Origin: Capitella teleta | Lineage: Eukaryota > Annelida > Polychaeta > Capitellidae | Assembly (NCBI GenBank): GCA_000328365.1 | Contig: KB298496.1 | Location: forward strand, 70,866 to 134,865 | Direction: 5' to 3' | DNA: 64,000 nt | Shown: one piece after another, positions 44,101 to 58,500 of the stretch | Position numbering within the stretch: position 1 is the stretch's first letter | Layout of the letters: every line of letters begins with the position of its first letter | The notes under the pieces: model-generated | Seen by the model: the letters and a program-made list of their open reading frames with translations, nothing else | The model's database searches: none | What the model was told of the DNA's origin: nothing | Position numbers and translations under genes: made by a program

Positions 44101-47100
44101 TAGACAATTTTGTTACAGCATAAAGCCCGTTGGCCTGCTGCCAACGGACTAGCCATAATCATAGCTCAAGATAGCTCAATCGTCAATACGTTCATCAAAC
44201 GACATAAAACTCCCGCTACAAGGTCTCGTTTGCGACGCGACTCCTGAAAAAGTGACACATAGATCAGCGACATAACGAGATGGAATAGCTCGGCAGTTAG
44301 AGGCGAGGTCAAGTCGAGGTCAAATCAGGTCAAACCTAGATCAAGCAGAGTCCCTTTGCGATCAGATCACACAACGACTTCAGCATTGATGACTAAATAT
44401 ACAAAGGGGAAGGGAATCCGTTTGCGGCGCCACGGATGTTGCTCATAATTGGTGGAGAAATACACACTCAAGCGACGCTGCGTCTCATTATGTAAACCAA
44501 CGAAATGAAACACAGGAGTTAATTGTATGTAAGGGAATTCCCACGAATGCTTGATTCCATCTCATCATTGCATAACATAAAGACTAGCGCGGTGTTAGAT
44601 GTCGGATTGGGGGAGCTGGAATCCGGAATATTTTGCTGCGAAATACCAGAAGAATGACTGTAGTGCACAGCCAGAGCGTCTGTTGTGACCCGCTCCAGCT
44701 GCGAAACGCGGATTTAAACAGTTTGGCACAAACTTTGTGTAAAAGAGACAATCGCCAATCTTCAACTGTTGCACGATTGCAAAGGCCATTTGATTACGTC
44801 ATAGTATTGACGTTTGAGGCCACTTTGGGGCGAACCAAGTGTGGTGAACAAAGTGGTCTTTTGATCAGGGAATCGATGCCCCTCCTGTACGCGAACTACT
44901 CGCACGCTGAAAGCCCTTATCGCGATCATTAGGGAATTTCGAGGAAGGAACACGAGCAATCGACTGCAGATAAAAAGAGGCAGAGGGAACTCACCATTAG
45001 GGTCATACTGATCTCAAGGTCACAGAAGTGTGTATTGAATAATACTATTTATATAATGAATTACATCCCTGACGGGAATGCACATTATTTTGTGCTCTAA
45101 ATAATCCATCACCACACTGTACATATCTGATTGATTCAGCACTTTGGGCGGTTTTCTTTTGGCCAGGAAGAAATTATTAATCAGCTGTATCTCTGTTATC
45201 CCGATACAAAACATTCCTCCCAATAAACATGACTCAACGTCAGTGGTTGTTATGGCAACGAGTGAGCCCTGTGGTTGCGCTAACACTCCTGGACTTCAAA
45301 CGACGCCGGTAACTAAAACAGCACATTGTACAGAAGGAGGAGGGGAGAGCTGCGCCATAATATCCCTGATTGCAACTCAGATGCCGATCTGGTCTTTATC
45401 CAAAGCGCCAAAAGCCCGCACGAACTGGGTCACTGTTAAAAGTGCAAGGGGATTAATATCAGCATATACATATGATCATACAAGCGCATAATGGTAGAAC
45501 ATCTTCCAGCCCATCCAACTGCGATGTATCCTTCAGGGCACCTGAGGATCCACCCCCAAAACGGCACAATGAGAGATGCAACGCATAGTGGCGCTGCCGG
45601 TCGTGGTTCTATGGAACCGAGAACAAGCAACTGAGCTGGTCATTTCACGTACGATTAAATCGAGCTCAGTGATGCCAGCAGAGGGCGTTGACCGAACGCC
45701 TTCTTTCTTGTCAGAATAAACATATCCAGTATACATCACGGGCTCTGTTGAGGCATTGGTAGTCGTGGCGGCGACCGTCGGGTTTTGAGTCATTAGTCTC
45801 GGGCCGTCTGGCGACACTCTTGGATTTACGGCGATGCTTTGGCTTTGTGCGACGGGAGCAGCGTGAGACTTTCTTACGATAAGCTTACGAGGGAAAACGA
45901 ATCGCATGGGAACAGTTGGGGTGGAAAGAAGACGGGAGGGGTGAAGGAGAGGTGTAGGTTGGCTGCTGCGTTGTTTCGTGACCTCAGCGCAGATATATAT
46001 TATATGGCCATGGTGTAATCGAATATATTGAATCATTGATAAGCATCGCTGATATGGACAACAGGGGGGGTCGGGTGAGGTTTTGAATCAGCGGACAGTG
46101 GTCAAGGCACTGAGAGGTTATGTTAAACCCACAGCTCATAATATCACAATGGGGTTTGGTTTCATAATCAGATAAGGACACTACGGATGCAAAGCAGAGA
46201 CCTCGCCATAGAAATCAGACCACGAAACCACTAACTACCAACTCGTGAGAGCATTGATGGAACAATGGAAAGTTACACAGCAGAGTGAAAAGACCGGATG
46301 AGCCGGGATCGCGAGAGCCAGACCAATGTGACAAATGCTGTGTTGAGGAGCTTCAGTCGGAGGAAAGAGTGTTGAACAATGTAATCTGAGGGTTCGGCCA
46401 ACACTCGCCTCACAGCGTCACTTCGCCAATGCAATCAGAAGACCACAAAGGCATCGGGCAACTAGGTCAACCCCATCAATCAAACTGCGGCTGAATGCAC
46501 TTCATTTCATCGTCTTTCTTGCTTACATTTCGTCATGGTAACCACGGTAGAGAAAAGGAGCGACGCGCCGACACATGCCGTCGATGTCGAACTACGAAAA
46601 CACCGAGGAAAGGATATCGCTGCTGAGGTTTCATCGAAGTAGTAAACACGCCTGCCAATCAATGAACACCCACTTTGATCGAGATCAGAATACCCTAATG
46701 CGAACCCCGTGTGAGCATCGAACGAAGCTCGGATCATGTACAAGACAAGCATTCGGTGCGAGTTGAGTGCTCCACTTTGAAGACCGATCAAATATCAGCA
46801 ACCGAACAAGTGCTCGCAAATTCACTCATTCACTGGATAACACGACAGCTCCCGTTGCACTGAATAGTTAATGCCAACGAATTGGCCCCATATATACACG
46901 CAATCCGATTTTGGCCAAATTCAGCTTCATTGCTGTCGTAAAACATCAACTGCCAAAGGCACAGAAGTCTTCCTCTCGGCTGAGCTAGCGGCACAATTAG
47001 CTTCAGGTTATCAATAATTCAAGATAGGGGGCAGCACGGTTTCCTGGTCGACGCACGTCCACACCCAACAGCTGCTCCTCGATCAAATCTCGCGCCACCA

Positions 47101-48000
47101 GTAACAGAAAGGGTTGCTAACATGAATAACCAAGCGAGTGCTGTCCAAGAAGTAGGAAGCAGAAATGGATCCTGGTCAGTGGCTGGGGTATTGAGTGATA
47201 GGATAGATCGACATAAACAGAAATTACTTCCTTCTCCACTACTAATTGCCTCTCTTTTTTTACCTTCTGCTCTCTCGTTGATCAGTCGAGGGTGATTACA
47301 TAATTGATAAGGCAACAGTGCACTGGTATTCAACACATGCCATTGAGCAGCAAACGCAACCGATGAATCAGCTTCGTGCCAATACAATGTTCTCTTCAGT
47401 CAGCTGAATTTGTTTCTTTCAAATGAGAATGATTTATTTGGCAAATTCAGCGTGCATAATGAATACCAGAGGTTCATCACTGCACGCTGCAGGTATGACA
47501 ACATCGATTGCATGGATAATTCATCACCTGCTTTCTTTACAGCGTGTGATCACACCCGTTGATCATCCGCTCACCATACTTTAACAGAAACTTCTCCTCT
47601 GTGCAAACAACCCAACGAAAGTCGGCACTGTTGAGTGGGCAGCGGGTGACCTGATCGATGGTCTCCCAAGTCGTATTTGGCGTGGCAGGAACATTACTCA
47701 AGAAGCAGCATCTATCGAGCACCGATGACAGAAGAGAAAAGACCATTCATCAAGGCAACTTGAGAAGAGATTCATCGACCGATTGCATCGCGCACTGAAT
47801 ACAAATCACAAACGATTCTTCAAGAAGGCTGAACAACCAGAACGAGGCTCGTCGACCATCAGCAGCAAGTGTTATTGATCAGGATTCTTAACAAGCCGAT
47901 AAAACAGAAACAATGCCACAAGGACGCCGGCGCCGCACACGACATTCGCCGACATCGATCGTCACGTGATCGATGCCTGGTCCGCATCTCATGGATTCCA
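41191..48000. other. Gene-poor region, part 1
   Basis: No exon set that I can connect. The calmodulin-like gene must have its first exon somewhere in or beyond this stretch, on the minus strand. A plus-strand frame of 125 codons at 41593-41970 (ending KKTRAEYKSNSLV) looks less biased than most, but has no recognised homology. The stretch contains the 16-bp tandem repeat at 43343-43406. The DNA is visibly less AT-rich and richer in CpG and GATCGA-like words than the intergenic DNA left of 38 kb. Confidence 0.4.
43343..43406. repeat. 16-bp tandem repeat, four units
   Basis: Units gcctaagggattcgta start at 43343, 43359, 43375 and 43391; the third differs by one base (gatacgta). No gene overlaps it. 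Confidence 0.95.
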
Positions 48001-51000
48001 CCGTAAAAATTGTGATTCACAAGTTTGCCAAGACTTCTTATAAGTTCGAGCAACAATTAAAGTGTTACTTCCCTTTCGTTTTCCATCAAAATTTCACAGA
48101 CGCCTTTTGATGTTCATCGAGACGCTTAAGTCAAACGAAGAAGCCATGCTAGAAGACTTGAGCCAACTTTCTTTGAAGTCAGGGTTTACAGGCAATGACC
48201 CTAAGTGGGCCCGGAGAATGATTAGAGGATTTAAAAAAAAAGATTTCCTCGTTGTACTAGTCACTTTCTATTGTAGAATTAGACATAAAAAGAACAAGGT
48301 ACAATGTAAGAGGATTGTCATTCATCGCATAGGAACTGAAGACATTATTGACACGATTCTGCATAATAATTGCTATTGACAAACCATTGAAAGAAGAGGG
48401 AGGAAGCGAAAGGCCTTCGGGCGATGCTCTAGAATCTAGAAAGAGGAACTGCCAGCAATGAGCTGCATATACAGCGTCGTGTTACCAACGTGGAATGGTT
48501 TGCACAAACAAGCCAGCGACCTGAAACGCCACAAAATACGCAACAAGAGAGATGGAAATGTGAGTTTTCGTTTTTCAGCACGCGATGCTTCTCGCTGCTG
48601 ATCGCTGTCAATGCTCTTCTGCACTCACTAGTGCAGACCACACGACTACAAGGACACGCAAGAGGAGGAAAGAGCAGCGCTCTGGAACTGCCTCGCCGCC
48701 GAGCCGATTGGTGCTAAAAGCCTGTGCAGCGCATCATTGCTCGTGGTCGGGGGTTGACGACAGCCAGTCACGGAAGTATGCTGCACAATCCGCCGAGAAA
48801 CGACGTACAAGAAGGAATGGCATCAAAGCATGGTTTAATATACGCGAAACTCTACCCGATAGCCTCCAGGGAGCAATTAAATGCTAGGATTACAGTGATG
48901 TAAGGAAACTGCGAGTGGGTGAGCGGATGAAGTTGGCGCAGCGGCAGCGAGGATGCCAGCAATCTTTGTCGCATGCAATCGGTGGCACCGCGGGGGATTC
49001 GAACCCAAGATCAGAGGTTAAAAGCCGCATGGCTCTGAGGCATCAGTCTCTCTTGCTCTCCGGAGAAGAGCGTGTAATCAGGTGGATGGCAATTAGAGGA
49101 CGCAGATGAAGCTGTGTCGCATACGGGGTCGAATGATGAATGGATCGTCATGTCGGCGATTCTGCAGTCTCGGCTCGTTAGCGTTGCATGGAGCAGAGAA
49201 GTCTCCCTGAATGGCCGCACCGCTCACCCATCGGCGAAATCGAATCAGCCAACGAATGGCGGCTGCTCATATACTCCACAGAGGGATGCGCAAGCCCTTC
49301 CTCTGGTGACGTCATCATGCCTTGTTGTCACCTGTCGCTGATTGCACTAAACAATGCGAGAGTAAAGCGCTGGGTTCACTCGAGCGTTCGTTGCACACCA
49401 GCTATGAAAAAAGACTATTGTGATGCGAACAAAAGAGTTGCGCTGATACGGAGACACCTATCGCTAAACTGGAACACCACTGATCAAGGAAATGATGCCT
49501 CGGAGAAACAGCAGAATAAGCAACGGTTGCGACATTCAAAGGTGTGAATCATTCAACAGCCAAACAAACGAATGTGACTCGTGTTGTACCAGGAATTTAG
49601 TATAAAAAATGTTGCGTTTCACTCGGGTGCTGGTGATTCGGCATGCACGGATGGCGACCCCACTCCCCCTCGTGGATGCATGCATATTGCACGGAGGTGT
49701 GATGCATTGTGTCTCGTCAAACCTTACGTTATCACCTTCCATATTTGATTGGACGTTGTAAAGAAACGACAGACATGGCCATTCAAGGTGTTGCATTATT
49801 CACGCGAGACGCCAATGTCGCTGCTCCAGATACGCTCATAAGAACCATAAAATAAGGTCCATTCAATTGTTACATAATAAGACTATTAATAGCACAGATC
49901 AAAGTATTAACGGTGCAAACCTATCGCATTTTAGTCTTATTGATTTTGGAACTAATCCCTTTCCATTTCAGCTGAACAACTCTTGTCTACGTGGGCAATG
50001 ATCGTTGTTTGATATTATGTGATCATGGTTAAAATCAGAATAATGTATGTATCGTCACCAAGTTTATCTTCCAACCGTTGTTCGTTGTGGTCGCTGGAGT
50101 TTGATGTGGAGAGGCAGAGAAGACTGGGTAACCCTCTGAGAGAACTTCCTGGTCGAAGGCTGTTTTGACGCGATTCCAGGTTAGCTGCACATGGCAAATG
50201 AATTCGCTCTTTTTCTTCTTCGCTCGACCCATGTCTCACTCTGAACCAGAGAGGTAATCTTTCGTGCAATCAAGCTCCCATAATTAACTCGGATCATTTG
50301 AGTTGAAATTAAGTGTCAGGAAAAAAGAAAAGAAAAGAAAAACGACAAAAAAAGAAAAAAGAAAAAAGAGAGGGATGTTTGCCAATATCACATTTGGCGC
50401 CCATGTTAATCGCGACAGGCACTCTCGTTCTGGGGAGAATATTGTCCGTTTCGACACAAGTGGATTTCACTTTAGGGTTCACCCTGATCTCTTAGGATCC
50501 AATCAACTTGGAGCAGCCCCTCGATGACAGCGTTCGCTTTCACGGCATTCACGATGGGTCTAATTCATCGCCTGGCGTAATTACAGAGTCTGATGCGCCA
50601 CAATTCAGCCACACAAAGCACAAAGAGTATAATGATATTGTCTTATTAACTCCAAACATGTGCATGCAAGCGTGGAACATGGAGCCTGTTGCGCAAACGA
50701 TTTCACTTAGAGTGGGCGGGGGTGGGGGGGGGACCAATTTAGAATTTATTTATGGGTCAACACAAGGAAGATTGATGCCAATCTGTGGTCGACGGCTACA
50801 CTGCGCAATAAACATTAACAGTCACATTTGGACAGCGTGTTGAATCAACCGCTGTGCACGCAGAGACCCAACGGACGCCCGGTGGGAATTGACCGATTGA
50901 CGAAATGAACAGATGCCAATGTCGTCAGCGGAGGGCGCCGCAAACAGTGAGGTCGTCTCGATCGGAGAATGGCTCAGAGCATCTGATGGATGGGAGCAAT

Positions 51001-54000
51001 AAGAGCAGGCGAGAGGGATAATTTCCCCTCCGAAATGAACGGCTATTTGTCAATCATCCTTCAAACGAGCGAGTCGTTGCGACATCAACGCAGAACCGCG
51101 TTCATAGTTGGGCCAAGAGATCAGTCGATGTTTGCTCTCTTCATTGCATTTCATGAGCTGCTAGGCCTCATTTGCTTTGTCGTGAGGAAGTTTCGGATAT
51201 GAAATTGACCAGATCATAGATGGGGAGCGATGCCATATTGATATCATTAATTCATTACCTGAGTAAACAACCAATTTAATTACGGCATAATTATGAAAGC
51301 TAAAAATAGAAACATTAATTCTTCATTGCAACCACTCAACCGAGTATCATAATTATTTCTACATATTATTATTTTAATGATCGACATTAATCTCGTTCTA
51401 CACTCTTCAGAATTTGACCTTAAATATTTTGTCCTGGTGGGGAAAGAACCGAAAAGGGGGTTGACTTTTGACTGCCGGTAAATCGATCTCGTGTCAATTA
51501 CAAGGCGACACCATAATAGTATTTCGACTCGCGTCTTCAAAAAGGTTAAGAGCAGCCTGTCAATAGTCAGATGATTGCCGATCAATGTCCGCTCAATGCC
51601 ACTCCGCGGGCAACGTCGGCTGACGACCAGATATTATCACGTCATTTACCCCGATGCCACAAGGAGTACCTGTAATCAATAAACGAACAGAGCCACGCGA
51701 GTGCAGCACATTGAAGTGAGCTAATTGTGAAGGAAATCTCTTGCTCATTCACAGATATCTTTGTTTAGTCAACTGACAAACACCGCTCAACACATTATTG
51801 CAATGCTGGTGCTTGGATGACATTGACTTCACACAAAGAGCAACGCTTTACGATCTGAAGAGAAGAAGATTCGTAGGTGACGCTGCTGTAATGCTGACAT
51901 CGATTGTAAATGCGCCCCTCGCAAAAGTCTTATCTCGAATGCTCAGTGGGGACAAACACTGCGCTCTCTTCTCTCACTCTGACTGACACAGCACACACGT
52001 CCTTAAAACACGATGCAGGTACACGGGTAGCTCGTTCTTAATTTTTAAGCTGACACTCGAGTTGCAATCGTATGAAAAGATACAGCGTAGTTGAAGCCGT
52101 CAACTGTCGATCATGAAATTGTTTCACGAAGACTGCAAGTCATCTCATCAATCATGGCAGCCATGGTACTTCCGGGCCATAACTTCCGGTACCCAGAATT
52201 CTGTGAAAATGATGGATCCGAAGAAAGAGTCGAGAGGAAGCGGGTTGTTACCTAGAATGCCTGCCACCTGCAGCTAGCTCGATCCCAATTCCTGACTCGA
52301 GATCGAGGTTGCCATCAAAACAGACTCGTTTCAGGAAATCACCCTGCGCCGGAATCACCATGGTTTCACGGGAGGTGTTATTTCTCCCGGCTTCTCTATG
52401 TTACTCGGTAGGATCTTACATCAACTGCATTGGATTCACAGAGGAAGAAATAAGGTATTATGCTGCATTGCTTGAGGTCGCCTCAGGCTTCCGCCAATGA
52501 CGTGCAGCCCTCTCCCGTAGGGCATCCGTGCGTTTGGGTTGGGCGACCTGGCGATTGGGAAACAAGTGCTTTCCACTTTGCTTCATACGACTCCCCAAGG
52601 AACCGAACACGCAATCTCGTAGTTGGTCGGTGGTCACAATCCTCGTTAGGTTCATGTGTTGGCATGACTTATATGTGAACTGAACGTCCGAAGATCACGC
52701 GATAAAAACACACCATCGCTGCGTGCGGGGAGATTTGGAGAGCAAACGAGAAATCGCTCGAATCTTTGCCTGTTTATTGGATTGGCAAGCGATCGACACC
52801 GTCCACCCTCCAAAAGAAGCAAAATCAAGCGCCAATGACTGCGCTCGATCGACGCACACTGTGCCGCACCTGGTACCCAGTGCTTAGCTGTGGAGCTTGT
52901 TACCCTGAGACTACTTCCACTATGACGTAATTGTCCGCATTTGCCCCCATTACGAACGCACAATATTTCGACCATAGCGTGTGGCGATGTCAGCCTGCGG
53001 GGCAGTCACTAAGAAAGTCCATCTCAGCGTCGACGTCGATGACATTCGCCCCCTCTCTCCACCCGCCCCAAGGGCCAATTCCATCCTCCGATTTCAACCC
53101 CCCGCCTCGACTCGCCGTCTCTTTGATCTGCGCGACTAATGACCTAATTTCTGCGTCAATTGTACTCGCTGCGAGTCCTCACAAGGAGCTGATTCGCGGC
53201 TATGCTATTTGTACTCATTCATTAAGGTGTTTGGTTGTAACCTCAGATCAATTCAGCTTTGTTGCTGATTGGTGTCGGAGATGAACGTGTCGAGATCACG
53301 AGTGGAAACTATTACTGTTGGGAATCAAATGAACGCCCATAATTATAGTGTTATATGCATCCCCACTCTCTCGTGACCTGACGACTGGGAACAAACAAGG
53401 GCTCCAAACAGAGAATAAAAAGTGGAAACGATAAAAATGGATGGTTAAAGGTAAAAGTAAAAAAAACCCACCACATATGTCATGTCATGAGAGAGAAGAG
53501 CAATCTTCGAAGATGGTCGTCATATTTTTTTTTTTCTTATTTTTTTTTTTTTTTGAGGCGTTCTTCACCTGTATTTTTGGCTTAACGTTTCAGTCTCGTT
53601 CTTTGCTATCCGTGTACCTGTCTAGAGGGTGGGGGGGGGGGGGGCGTTAGAGGTCCTTCGGAGACCTTTGACCCAGATCCTCCCGGGGCCCATCAAGGTC
53701 CTCCTATTCATCAGAGAAGTGGTCATCTGCCCCCTAGACGACCGGTGCTGCCATCTCCCCCTCCCACGTCAATTTCATTTAATGTTTTTCTCTTGTTTTC
53801 TCCCATCTTGCAAATTTGGCCTCATTGCAAGGACGACAAGATGGTCATGAGGGTGCGATGCCATAAAAAGCAACAGACGCTGTATCAACACACAGACACA
53901 CTGAGATGCTCATGGAATCGACTGCGTTTTCTCGGTAAATCTCCTGTCACAAAAATATCAAAAGAGTAAAAATAGTCTCAGGTGTAGTATGATCACATGG

Positions 54001-55500
54001 CAAAATTGTCTGCTGATATAGATCCGATCTATGCATATATAAGTGTAACATCTCCAGGATAATGATGTGCTATTCTATATATGAGTGTCCTGCCTAAGTA
54101 CAGGTATCGATCTTCACAGATCCAGGCACTTCATAGTCCGAAAAAAAAAAAAAAAAAACAAACTTCAAATCGATCATGCTTTTCTTATCACAAGTTGGTA
54201 AAAAGTCTGATGCAAGATCCAAACAAAAGTATGGAAGCAGATCACGATCTGCTTGCGTTTCTCGCTCCGATTTTTCAGCCTTCAGGAGAACTTTTTTTTT
54301 TGTCGAAGCAAAGAGTCTAACAAACGTCAGCAAGAGGTGCAGGAAAGTGGAGATGGCGAAGAACAACGCAAAAAAGAAGCCAAGTTTAGATCCGTCGCAA
54401 CTTCCTTCCTTTGCCTCGGATGGAGTCGCTCTTTGATCAAACGAAGCCACAGGAGCGCTGATTCTAGAACAAAGGTATCATCGGCAGCTTTTTATGTTGA
54501 CACAGTATCGGATGTATGTCAAAGTTGAGAGGAAACGTCAAAAAGAAAAGCATCTTCCTCCTTATTGCGATCTATGCCATAAAGCAATAGACAGTTCCCG
54601 TATTGAGGCTCCAGGGGTCTAATGACATTGACGGAAGAGTCGAGATTCGTCTTCGGATCAGATGTCTACATGCTACACGTCGCACGAGGCAGTGTAATGC
54701 TCCAACAACACAAGACACAAATCGTGACCAAAGAATTCATCGTTGAATGTCACCTGGCGAATCAGTCTTGTGCGGGGCGGCTTCTCGTGCGTCCGCCACT
54801 TTAATTGGCTTCTGTTAAAATGAATTACTCTCGAGGGTTTGTTATTTTGCTCTTTTCTTCCCTTCACCTCCCCCTCATCTCTCGTTCCCCTTGATGTACT
54901 CACACATTGCACCTATGAATGTCCAGACACGTGAAGTTGCATTCAGTGTCCGGGATTAAAAAGCTGCCTCAGTTGTGCCTGGTAACTGCTCCCTATTGTG
55001 CGTTACGTAAGAGCGGGGGAGGTTAATTACTTTGTATGCACAGGGCGTCTTTGCTGTGTAATCTAATAAATTGATTCATCATATTCAGAACATAACAATG
55101 ACATGAATCGCTAACAAAGAAACCTCATAAATCTTACGTCGAAGCAGAATGGCCAACGACTCACCTTTTTGCACGATGAGTGTTCTACCCTGTCAAGCAG
55201 AGCATTGCATAATACCTGTATTTGTACTGTTCATGATCGCACACATGGACGATTCATTAGAGATGATAAATAGCAATGGACGATTATGCAACACACACAA
55301 AGCGACGGCGTTGACTTCAGTGTGTGAGGGTGTATGCAATAACAGCTGCGCTTTCACATCCTGTAGGACAGGGGCAGAGGAGGTCTCATTGCCGTATCAG
55401 TTTGCTTTCGTAGTCACACGTGATGCTCGTGCAAGATACTTAGTTAACTATTTAGGCGTTTCGGGTCCTGGTTTGTATATATAAGTAGTGCGTCACGGAC
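48001..55500. other. Gene-poor region, part 2
   Basis: No supportable gene. The longest frames (105 codons at 48062-48379; 119 at 49188-49547; 117 at 52931-53284; 111 at 55149-55484) match no family that I know and have no consistent splice context. A tRNA-like B box lies at about 49000. G-runs occur at about 50715-50732 and 53627-53644, and A/T-runs at about 53525-53555 and 54140-54158. Confidence 0.4.
48985..49060 (-). repeat. tRNA-like fragment with perfect B box
   Basis: The minus strand contains GGGTTCGAATCCCCCGCGG, with the exact pol III B-box consensus GGTTCGAATCC. About 35 nt upstream a TGCCTCAGAGC stretch resembles an A box. A CTTTTAA stretch resembles a Lys(UUU) anticodon loop, but its flanks do not pair, the T stem is incomplete and no 5' acceptor strand is seen. 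It is therefore a decayed tRNA or a tRNA-derived SINE head, not a working tRNA. Confidence 0.35.
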
Positions 55501-58500
55501 ACAGGAGGTGGAGATGTCATGCTATATTGTTCTCCTGGTCTAGCAAACCGGGAATAGGCTCAAATATTTATCCTGAATGTAGGCTTGATGTTGATGATGT
55601 CCATGGACTACTTGATTTTTCTCGCGGTTACCAATTGTTGAATGGACGTTGAATGTGTTATCAGATAACAGCAGCCTCACCCATTACAAGCAAAGCTCTA
55701 TCGTAATCAAGTACACCATCGCTTCGTATACGATTCGAGAATTCCCGGTCTCAATTCTGAGCTAGCGGGGCGGGAATAAATCTCAGATATACATCGCACT
55801 ATTTGCGATAAAAATCGTGATGCCACGTAAGTTTTAAGGGAGCACGCGGCAGACTGGGTCCCCACCGACACTTTCTTATCTTGTACTCTTAATAATGGGG
55901 GCAAGATAAGAACGAAGACACAGGATGTTTTCTTATCTTTAGATCCACGCTAAGAGCAACACGGAGCGATAATGCGCATTCAGGCACCAGAATGTGTACA
56001 ATGCAGAGATGCACAATGCTACGTTTGGTTTTTAATGCGTTTTACGTTAACGTTGACGTTAAGAGTGAAGATCCAAGATAAAACCCGAGTGCCACAATCT
56101 GCGCTCGTTACGTCTTTAGATGGTTAAGAATCCTTGGAAGATAAACGCCAGCGTGACAACCTGCGACCATGGATCACTCAACAATGGCCATCATGCAATC
56201 GCGGGACAGAAGAACCCATTTGTCAGGGGCAACACGTCCCATTACGCCCCCTACCTAAACCGATGCGAATTCCCGAACCACTTTCTGAGCTAGGAACCGC
56301 AGGCATAAAGCTAAGTGTGTTGCGAATTAAGAGTGGAGTTTATACCTGTACATAACATGCAATTGAGCAAGTGGCAAAGTGAGATATGCCCTTTGGTTTG
56401 CTCGGAGCAGGCAGAGGTCTGGAGAGAAAGCAAACCACCTTCAGCACGGAATTTGTATGCCCTACTTATTAGAGGCAAGGTGTAAAGACTCGCTTCCTGG
56501 TGCTGAGAGAAATTTCTGCTCGGCAAAATAAGTAGGCCTATATGTGTCAATATCAAACTGGACTGAATATGATAGCGATGTATCTATAAACTTTTAAATA
56601 CATCTGGAACTTCACTGTGTCTATATATTCCTCAAAAATTCCCTGGCTTGACCATGGAATGTCTGGCTAGTTAAAATAGAAAAATAGTAAGAAGAAGAAG
56701 ACCAAAAATAATAAAATGAATAAATATAATCCGATTTTGATTTTCCAAAAGCTATAGGACTGTTATGGGTTCATTTCAAGGAACGAATTACCAATAAAAT
56801 AACATAATCAATGGAATTTCAAGGAGGTAATGACATCCACGGAGATTGAAGGGCTGCATGTCCGTTTTCCACCCACAAAGTATATGGCATGCATCGCCAC
56901 AATGGAATATAATGATCTGAAACCAAGGACTCTATGTTTCCGATGCCATGGGGGCACCGAATCATAGAGCAATGAAGTAAACGGAGTAATTCAGACAATT
57001 ATGACGGAACTGAGTGATGGACCGAGAGCTAATGACAAGTGTGAGCCAAACAGAACATAATTATTACGAGAGAATAATCTCTGAATGAATCCAACAGGTG
57101 ACTCAGAAGAAAACAGATCTTAACTCAATAGTAATTATAATCGCATCACTAAGTTCACGCTTTGTAGCATATAACCATAGAAACCTGTTTCTTATTGCAT
57201 GTACCTCACAATGGTCAGATATTTCGCCCGCTATGAAGCCGAGCGAAATTCGATCCAGTGCTTAGCGAAGTGGGCGTCCATGCATACTGGTTGAGTAAGG
57301 TTCATCTGTTAACTATTGTAGCTGCCTCGAACGCAAGTTCAGCCGTAGTCAGTGCTCTTTATTATCTGCTCTTCTTTACAGTAATCGCAACACGTGGGAA
57401 ATAATCACAGTATAAATTATAGGTAATGGCCTGGAATCAACACAGTGATTCAACGTGCAGGCATTGTCGGTTTATCAATTTCGATCGGGGTAAAGCAAGG
57501 AATTTAAACACTTAATTTGTTGTTTAATTTTGTAAATCTCTTCGTTCTTATCAGTGCAGTTATTATTTTATATTACATAATATTGATTTCCATATTACAA
57601 TTCAGTGAATTGAATTCACCTCTCGATTTTATTGGATTGTTGTTTATTTTCACTGCACTAACATGCAAGCATCAAAAACAGATTTGCATCTACATTTTGT
57701 GTTTTTGACTGTTGCAATTAAAATTCCTCATCGGGCTTCAGGTATACTCAAATCAATCATTCATGTGCAATGGACAGGTAAGCTATACTGCGAAATGGTT
57801 ATTAAAGAAATATAAAGAAGCATTTTGTGGGACATTCATGGTATGTTGTGTAGATGCATGCATAAGTACACCATACATCATAATATGTTATAGTCAATTA
57901 GGGGTTAGAATGTATGTCAGTACCTTGAAAAGGAAGAGCATTATCAGCATTATCAATAAGTGATTAGCAATTCGCTGGATGAACGAACATCGTATGAAAC
58001 AATTAACATAGCAAGAATCAAGCGAACAAGTAGCAAACAGGACTCTCGAAAGGAAGGAGGGAGGAAGGGGGTTGATGACGTAATAAGGAATATTAATACA
58101 AGAAAAGAAAAGAAAAAAAACGAACACGGAAAGAACATGAAAGGCAGGAATGTGCACTGAGGAGATCCAGGGAGGAGAACGGCTGGCTGCCTCTTCGGTG
58201 ATATGACATAACGACACAAAGGGAGCCTAATCACGAAAATGCTAATGCGCGGAATTAGAGAATTCGCATTATCAGACATCGATTAATTGAACGGTTCAAT
58301 TCAGAGAAATTTTGTCTGTAATCCTGTGTGTCGATCAAAACATGCGGCGACACATTCAATGATAGGAATCATAATTAAATTCGGAAGCAACATAATTATG
58401 CTAAGGCCAATAATCCAAAATGATAACGCGCCCACTATCCACGAGATGCAATGCGATCAAATCGGGGCCACTTGATGTCCATTTCGAAGTTGTTCGAAGA

